Assembly (NCBI GenBank): GCA_900766635.1
Contig: CAAFWA010000014.1
Span: forward strand, 1-10,972
Length of the DNA: 10,972 bases
Direction of reading: 5' to 3'
From: an uncultured Acinetobacter sp.
GTDB taxonomy: Bacteria; Pseudomonadota; Gammaproteobacteria; Pseudomonadales; Moraxellaceae
The position numbers and the translations under genes were made by a program. Positions within the stretch are counted from its first letter, which is position 1, and every line of letters begins with the position of its first letter. The notes under the pieces are model-generated. The model was given only the letters and a program-made list of their open reading frames with translations. It searched no databases and was not told the origin of the DNA. Positions 7,067 through 10,972 of the stretch are shown piece after piece.

Positions 7067-8119
7067 ATGAGTATTCAAGTTAAAAATATTGAAAAACACT
7101 TTGGTGCATTCCACGCACTAAACAACATCTCTTTAGATTTCCCAGACGGTCAATTGGTAGCGCTGCTTGGGCCATCAGGCTGTGGTAAAACCACCCTGCT
7201 ACGTATTATTGCCGGTTTAGAATCTGCCGATTCGGGTCAGGTGATTTTAGAGGGTGAAGATGCGACCAATGTGCATGTACGTGAGCGTGAAGTCGGCTTT
7301 GTATTTCAGCACTATGCCTTATTTCGTCATATGACCGTCTTTGACAACATTGCCTTTGGTTTACGTGTTCGTCCACGTGCAACGCGTCCATCAGAAACCG
7401 AGATTAAAAAACGGGTTACACGTTTACTCGATTTAGTGCAATTGGGCTTCTTAGCCGATCGTTATCCTGCGCAATTGTCAGGTGGTCAACGTCAGCGTAT
7501 TGCCCTTGCCCGCGCTTTAGCCGTTGAACCACGCGTTTTACTCCTTGATGAACCATTTGGTGCACTCGATGCCAAAGTTCGTAAAGAATTACGTCGTTGG
7601 TTACGTACCTTACATGATGAATTACACATCACGTCTATTTTTGTGACCCATGACCAAGAAGAAGCGTTGGAAGTGGCCGATCAAATTATTGTCATGAACA
7701 AAGGTAATGTCGAACAAATTGGTTCACCACGCGAAGTGTATGAACGCCCTGCTACGCCTTTTGTATTTGACTTCTTAGGTCAGGCCAATCGCTTTGAGGG
7801 TACTAACCAACGTGGTGACTTACAATTTGGCCAAGACCGTTTGCACGTTCCAAGCGCAAGTACAGGCCCACAAGGCAATGTGATTGCATTTGCGCGTCCA
7901 GATGAGCTGAAAATCCATGCTCAACCGCAAGATCATGCCATTCAAGCCACATTTATTCGTGAGCTTTGGATTGCAGGCAAAGTGGTGGCCGAGTTACAAA
8001 CACGTGATGGCAATCTCATTGAGATTTCCTTAACGCCAGATGAAGCAAAATTGCATCAATTCCGTCCAAATCAAAGCGTATGGCTGACTCCATCGGCCTT
8101 ACATTTATTTGCACAATAA
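7067..8119 (+). CDS. cysA: Sulfate ABC transporter ATP-binding protein CysA
   Basis: This cytoplasmic ATPase powers sulfate import through CysT/CysW. All ABC motifs are intact: Walker A at 35-43 (GPSGCGKTT), Q-loop Gln81, signature LSGGQ at 137-141, Walker B at 158-162 (LLLDE), D-loop ALD at 166-168, and H-loop His195. After about residue 235 comes a C-terminal TOBE-like regulatory domain, including a FARPDEL segment typical of CysA. The 350-residue length is normal. The ribosome-binding site AAGGA overlaps the end of cysW. Other importer ATPases of the same class (MalK/PotA type) share the core motifs; the position directly behind cysTW decides the assignment. Confidence 0.96.
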   Translation: MSIQVKNIEKHFGAFHALNNISLDFPDGQLVALLGPSGCGKTTLLRIIAGLESADSGQVILEGEDATNVHVREREVGFVFQHYALFRHMTVFDNIAFGLRVRPRATRPSETEIKKRVTRLLDLVQLGFLADRYPAQLSGGQRQRIALARALAVEPRVLLLDEPFGALDAKVRKELRRWLRTLHDELHITSIFVTHDQEEALEVADQIIVMNKGNVEQIGSPREVYERPATPFVFDFLGQANRFEGTNQRGDLQFGQDRLHVPSASTGPQGNVIAFARPDELKIHAQPQDHAIQATFIRELWIAGKVVAELQTRDGNLIEISLTPDEAKLHQFRPNQSVWLTPSALHLFAQ

Positions 8120-8130
8120 GTCAGAAAAAA

Positions 8131-8151
8131 ATGGGGCGAGGCTCGCCCCAT
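8131..8151 (-). terminator. Strong GC-rich hairpin with the U-tract on the minus strand
   Basis: A perfect 9-bp stem (ATGGGGCGA at 8131-8139, TCGCCCCAT at 8143-8151) with a 3-base GGC loop lies 12 bases after the cysA stop. It is preceded on the plus strand by a run of seven A (8125-8131) and followed by TGCATCG, with no T-run. Read on the minus strand it is therefore a textbook intrinsic terminator (hairpin then six to seven T), but no minus-strand gene is present to be terminated. For plus-strand transcripts it would form a stable hairpin at the end of the cysA message without a U-tract. Confidence 0.75.
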
Positions 8152-8172
8152 GCATCGAAGGGTAAACAACAT

Positions 8173-9096
8173 ATGAATTTCCAGCAACTCCGGATTATTC
8201 GCGAAACCGTCAGACAAAACTTTAATCTGACTGAAGCTTCGGCTGCGTTGTATACCTCGCAATCAGGCGTAAGTAAGCACATTAAAGATTTAGAAGATGA
8301 GCTTGGCGTACAACTTTTTATTCGTAAAGGAAAACGTTTATTGGGTTTAACTGAGCCCGGTCAGGCGTTGCTTGGAATCGTAGAACGCATGTTGGTCGAT
8401 GCAGATAACATCAAACGCTTAGCCGATGATTTTAACAAAGTCGACGAAGGGACATTGACGATTGCCACCACCCATACGCAAGCACGTTATGTCCTCCCCC
8501 CAATCGTCAATCAATTTAAAAAAGAATTTCCTAAAGTTCATTTAATTTTGCAACAAGCCAGTCCTGTCGAAGTGGCTGAAATGCTATTACAAGGTGAAGC
8601 GGATATTGGGATTGCGACCGAATCCTTAACTGCCGAAGAAAATTTAGCCAGCGTGCCGTTTTATAATTGGCAACACAGTATTATTACCCCGCAAAATCAT
8701 CCTTTAACGCAAAAAAGCCCAATTGGCATGGCCGATTTAGCTCAATATCCCATTATTACCTATCACGGCGGTTTTACAGGTCGCTCAAAAATCGATAAAG
8801 CCTTTGAAGATTCAGGCTTAGATTTTGACATTGTGATGTCTGCGCTTGATGCTGACGTGATTAAAACCTACGTTGAACTTGGTATGGGCATTGGGATTGT
8901 CAATAACGTGGCCTATGACCCTGAACGTGATTATCGTTTAAAACAAATTGCGACCGATATTTTTGGTATTAACACCACATGGCTTGCGGTACGTAAAGGT
9001 CATTTATTGCGTGGTTATGGGTATGCGTTTATCTCGCTTTGTTCACCAGAGGCTGATATTCGCGCCTTAAAACGTGTGGCTTATCCTGAAGATTAA
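8173..9096 (+). CDS. cysB: CysB-type LysR regulator of sulfur assimilation
   Basis: A LysR-family regulator expected to activate sulfate uptake and reduction genes when sulfur is limiting, with N-acetylserine or O-acetylserine as inducer and sulfate or thiosulfate opposing. The winged helix-turn-helix occupies residues 1-60, with LYTSQSGVSKHIKDLEDELG (26-45) as recognition region. The effector domain holds TTHTQAR (99-105), in which Thr100, Thr102 and Gln103 match the E. coli CysB ligand residues; Thr149 and Thr202 (in GGFTGRS) also match by number. It has 307 residues, against 324 in E. coli CysB, with the shortage at the C-terminus. The start at 8173 is chosen because the helix-turn-helix begins there, although its AAGGGT ribosome-binding site is only moderate. 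The paralogue Cbl shares these motifs and cannot be fully excluded. It follows the sulfate operon on the same strand and may be partly co-transcribed with it. Confidence 0.9.
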   Translation: MNFQQLRIIRETVRQNFNLTEASAALYTSQSGVSKHIKDLEDELGVQLFIRKGKRLLGLTEPGQALLGIVERMLVDADNIKRLADDFNKVDEGTLTIATTHTQARYVLPPIVNQFKKEFPKVHLILQQASPVEVAEMLLQGEADIGIATESLTAEENLASVPFYNWQHSIITPQNHPLTQKSPIGMADLAQYPIITYHGGFTGRSKIDKAFEDSGLDFDIVMSALDADVIKTYVELGMGIGIVNNVAYDPERDYRLKQIATDIFGINTTWLAVRKGHLLRGYGYAFISLCSPEADIRALKRVAYPED

Positions 9097-9104
9097 TTCC
9101 ATAT

Positions 9105-9127
9105 GAGCAGCTTAGGCTGCTCTTTTT
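9105..9127 (+). terminator. Intrinsic terminator after cysB
   Basis: A 7-bp perfect stem (GAGCAGC at 9105-9111, GCTGCTC at 9116-9122) with a TTAG loop is followed directly by five T (9123-9127). It lies 8 bases after the cysB stop and closes the sulfate/cysB transcription unit, isolating it from the iron-regulated pair downstream. Confidence 0.92.
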
Positions 9128-9227
9128 CGCTTTGTTTATTGCAATTTATAGCTCTTCATTTTTCTTATCAACCTCAGGTCTCTGAATTTTTTTAGATTTA
9201 TTGCCCAGTCCGTATTTTAAACACAAA

Positions 9228-9242
9228 TAATAATTGTTATCA
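9228..9242 (+). promoter_or_regulatory. Fur box upstream of the DUF3649-PepSY pair
   Basis: TAATAATTGTTATCA matches the 7-1-7 Fur consensus TGATAATnATTATCA at 12 of 14 defined positions, with mismatches at positions 2 and 9. It lies 35 bases before the downstream ATG, where Fur with ferrous iron would block RNA polymerase. Promoter hexamers are ambiguous: TTGTTA (9235-9240) and CACAAT (9257-9262) with a 16-base spacer is one possible pair, overlapping the box. Repression by iron is inferred from the site and from the downstream genes. Confidence 0.8.
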
Positions 9243-9277
9243 TTTCGAAAATTTTTCACAATCAGATTCGCATAGTT

Positions 9278-9637
9278 ATGAATCATTCCACTTCATTGGA
9301 TGCTGTTGAACCCATCCAAACACCTCGCGTCAAAACACCTAAAAAAACCAAAGTGAAAAACGAGACGCCGCTTCAGTATCGACTGATGATTGTCTATCGC
9401 TTTGTCTTGGCTTTGGTTGGGGGTTATGCACTTGCAGCGTTAAGTGCGATTGCCATTGCTGAACTCTTTCGTGAGCAACCTGCCAATGCCGCGATGAGTG
9501 CGACCTTAGTGGCCTTTTGTATCCAAGCAGCTGCCTTTATTTGGGTGTTTATGGTGCAAAAAACCTTAAAAGCCAGTTTAGGTATTTTGATACCTACAGT
9601 TTTACTTTGGCTGATGATTCATTTTATAGGAAATTAA
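9278..9637 (+). CDS. Small inner-membrane protein, DUF3649 family (iron-uptake associated)
   Basis: A 119-residue membrane protein with a polar, lysine-rich N-terminal tail (about residues 1-35; basic stretch TPKKTKVK at 20-27) and three predicted membrane helices at about 39-62, 71-93 and 99-117. The first helix contains the RFVLALVGGYALAALSA pattern, which I recognise as DUF3649-like; such proteins are often annotated as iron uptake or iron transport proteins and lie beside PepSY membrane proteins and siderophore receptors. No biochemical activity is known to me. The gene sits behind a Fur box and ends 1 base before the PepSY gene, so the two form an operon. The chosen ATG lacks an evident Shine-Dalgarno sequence; the next in-frame ATG (9386) would remove the polar tail and also lacks one, so the longer form is kept. 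Confidence 0.8.
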   Translation: MNHSTSLDAVEPIQTPRVKTPKKTKVKNETPLQYRLMIVYRFVLALVGGYALAALSAIAIAELFREQPANAAMSATLVAFCIQAAAFIWVFMVQKTLKASLGILIPTVLLWLMIHFIGN

Positions 9638-9638
9638 T

Positions 9639-10972
9639 ATGCGTGTAGATGGAAAAGCCGAAGGGCCACGTCAGTCGATGTCTTGGTTGCATACATGGGC
9701 CAGCTTAATTTTAGGTTGGCTGCTGTATGCGATTTTTGTCACGGGCACGTTGAGTTTCTTTCAAAATGAAATTACGGTATGGATGAAACCTGAATTACAT
9801 CAGTCTGTACCGAGCCAATCACAAATTCAACAAAGCCAAGTGGCGCTGAATTATTTACAAAAAAATCATCCGGATGCAGGCAGTTGGTCAATTCAATTAC
9901 CCAACTCACGTCAAAACACCACAGTGGTCAATGTTCGTGGGGCCAATGAAGACCCACGTGCACGCCGTGGTGGGCAGCGAATTATTCTAGATAGCGCTAC
10001 AGGTGAAGTGTTAGAAGCACGCGAAACCCGTGGCGGTGGCTTTTTATATCGTTTTCATTTTGAGCTCTACGGTTTAGATCGAATTTGGGCACGTTGGATT
10101 GTTGGGGTTGCGACTTTATTGATGTTTGTGGCGATCATCAGCGGCATTATTACCCATAAAAAAATCTTTAAAGATTTCTTTACTTTCCGCCCTGCCAAAG
10201 GTCAACGCTCGTGGTTAGACGCACATAATGCCACGGCTGTATTTGCGCTACCTTTTCATCTAATGATTACCTTAAGTGGTTTGTTACTGCTGTTATTTAC
10301 TTTAATGCCGTGGGGTGTGGAACGTATTTACGAAAATCGTGGGGCATTTTTACAAGATCAACGTCAAGCGTTACTCGAAACCCCACAACAAGCACGTGGT
10401 GAGGGACGTGGTGAACGTCCACAAGGTGAAGAACGACGTGGTGAGGGACGTGGCCAACGTGCTAAGCCTAAAGCGCAACCTGCACCGCTTGCTGATTTAG
10501 CACCCATCATTACCGATGCCCAAAAACAGTGGCCAAATAATCCTATTGGCACCATTACGATTGTTGCGCCGAATACGCAAAAAGCACAAATTGAGCTACG
10601 TGCCTTACATGGCGAAAGTGTTGCACATCGCAATGTTTATCCAAGCTTAGCTTATGACGGTGTAACAGGTGCCCTTAAAACCGATGACACACAACTGAAA
10701 AACCCAACCATTCCTGCTGCAATTTATAATGTCACCACAACCTTACACGAAGCACGTGGTGTAGATTTACCGCTGCGTTGGATTTTATTCTTCTCGGGTA
10801 TTTTAGGTACGCTGATGATCGCCACAGGTTTAATTTTGTGGTGTGTTAAACGTGCGCCGCAACAACAAAAGCAAGGCTATAAATCTTTAGGCTACCGTAG
10901 CGTCGAAGTGCTCAATATCACAGCGATTATTGGTTTACCGATTGCCTGTGCAGGTTATTTTTATGCCAATCG
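9639..10972 (+). CDS. PepSY-associated membrane protein (PiuB-like), C-terminus cut by the window edge
   Basis: The frame is open from the ATG at 9639 to the right edge (444 codons plus two bases). AGGA (9628-9631) with a 7-base spacer supports the start. Membrane helices are predicted at about residues 19-41, 152-172, 203-224, 381-402 and 424-441, with two periplasmic PepSY-like regions between helices 1 and 2 and between 3 and 4. This is the PepSY_TM architecture of PiuB and FoxB; FoxB is a haem-containing inner-membrane ferrisiderophore reductase. Histidines near membrane faces (18, 140, 173, 196, 207, 370) are candidate haem ligands. A low-complexity Arg/Gly/Glu-rich segment at about 252-274 precedes the second PepSY-like region. 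The Fur box and DUF3649 partner point to iron acquisition. The family is well supported; reductase activity is an inference. Confidence 0.88.
   Translation, partial: MRVDGKAEGPRQSMSWLHTWASLILGWLLYAIFVTGTLSFFQNEITVWMKPELHQSVPSQSQIQQSQVALNYLQKNHPDAGSWSIQLPNSRQNTTVVNVRGANEDPRARRGGQRIILDSATGEVLEARETRGGGFLYRFHFELYGLDRIWARWIVGVATLLMFVAIISGIITHKKIFKDFFTFRPAKGQRSWLDAHNATAVFALPFHLMITLSGLLLLLFTLMPWGVERIYENRGAFLQDQRQALLETPQQARGEGRGERPQGEERRGEGRGQRAKPKAQPAPLADLAPIITDAQKQWPNNPIGTITIVAPNTQKAQIELRALHGESVAHRNVYPSLAYDGVTGALKTDDTQLKNPTIPAAIYNVTTTLHEARGVDLPLRWILFFSGILGTLMIATGLILWCVKRAPQQQKQGYKSLGYRSVEVLNITAIIGLPIACAGYFYAN
10394..10453 (+). repeat. 18-bp in-frame direct repeat in the PepSY gene
   Basis: ACGTGGTGAGGGACGTGG occurs at 10394-10411 and again, identical, at 10436-10453. 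The offset is 42 bases (14 codons), so both copies encode RGEGRG (residues 253-258 and 267-272) in a periplasmic linker rich in Arg, Gly and Glu. The repeat keeps the frame and could expand or contract without breaking the gene. Confidence 0.85.

Noticed and set aside
8080..8172. Extended N-terminus of the CysB-type regulator from an ATG at 8080, inside cysA
   Set aside because: LysR regulators begin at the helix-turn-helix, which starts at 8173. The extension would read through the cysA end and the hairpin and has no matching family sequence.
10364..10633. 89-residue minus-strand open frame opposite the PepSY gene
   Set aside because: Its Cys, Pro, Ser and Arg-rich composition is produced by the complement of the Arg/Gly/Glu repeat; no start signal or domain is seen.

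Overview
The window looks like a chromosomal segment of a gammaproteobacterium, most likely Acinetobacter or a close Moraxellaceae relative. This rests on gene content, on the AT-leaning codon use (many TTA, AAA, ATT and CAA codons) and on protein style; the species cannot be named from the sequence alone. It contains ordinary, mostly conserved chromosomal genes. I see no insertion sequence, prophage, CRISPR array, tRNA or rRNA. No stretch longer than about 180 bases lacks a gene.

Layout. (1) 1-867, minus strand: an uncharacterised protein whose C-terminal end lies beyond the left edge. (2) 999-3445, minus strand: a tight three-gene operon, pabC-mltG-tmk, with gaps of 2-3 bases. It combines folate, cell-wall and dTTP metabolism, as in the well-known enterobacterial cluster but without fabF or holB next to it. 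(3) 3618-8119, plus strand: a sulfate uptake locus with the periplasmic binding protein (sbp), an RBBP9-like serine hydrolase, permeases cysT and cysW, and the ATPase cysA. (4) 8173-9096, plus strand: a CysB-type LysR regulator, followed by a clean intrinsic terminator. (5) 9278 to the right edge, plus strand: a Fur-box-headed pair encoding a small DUF3649 membrane protein and a PepSY-domain membrane protein that runs off the window.

How the genes work together. Sbp captures sulfate in the periplasm, CysT/CysW form the channel and CysA drives transport with ATP. The CysB-type protein probably activates the locus in response to sulfur limitation. The final pair looks like an iron-starvation module, probably acting in ferric-siderophore handling at the inner membrane. 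The points most worth a second look are the hydrolase embedded in the sulfate locus, a strong hairpin between cysA and cysB whose U-tract faces the opposite strand, the unknown gene downstream of tmk, and an Arg/Gly/Glu-rich repeated insertion in the PepSY protein.
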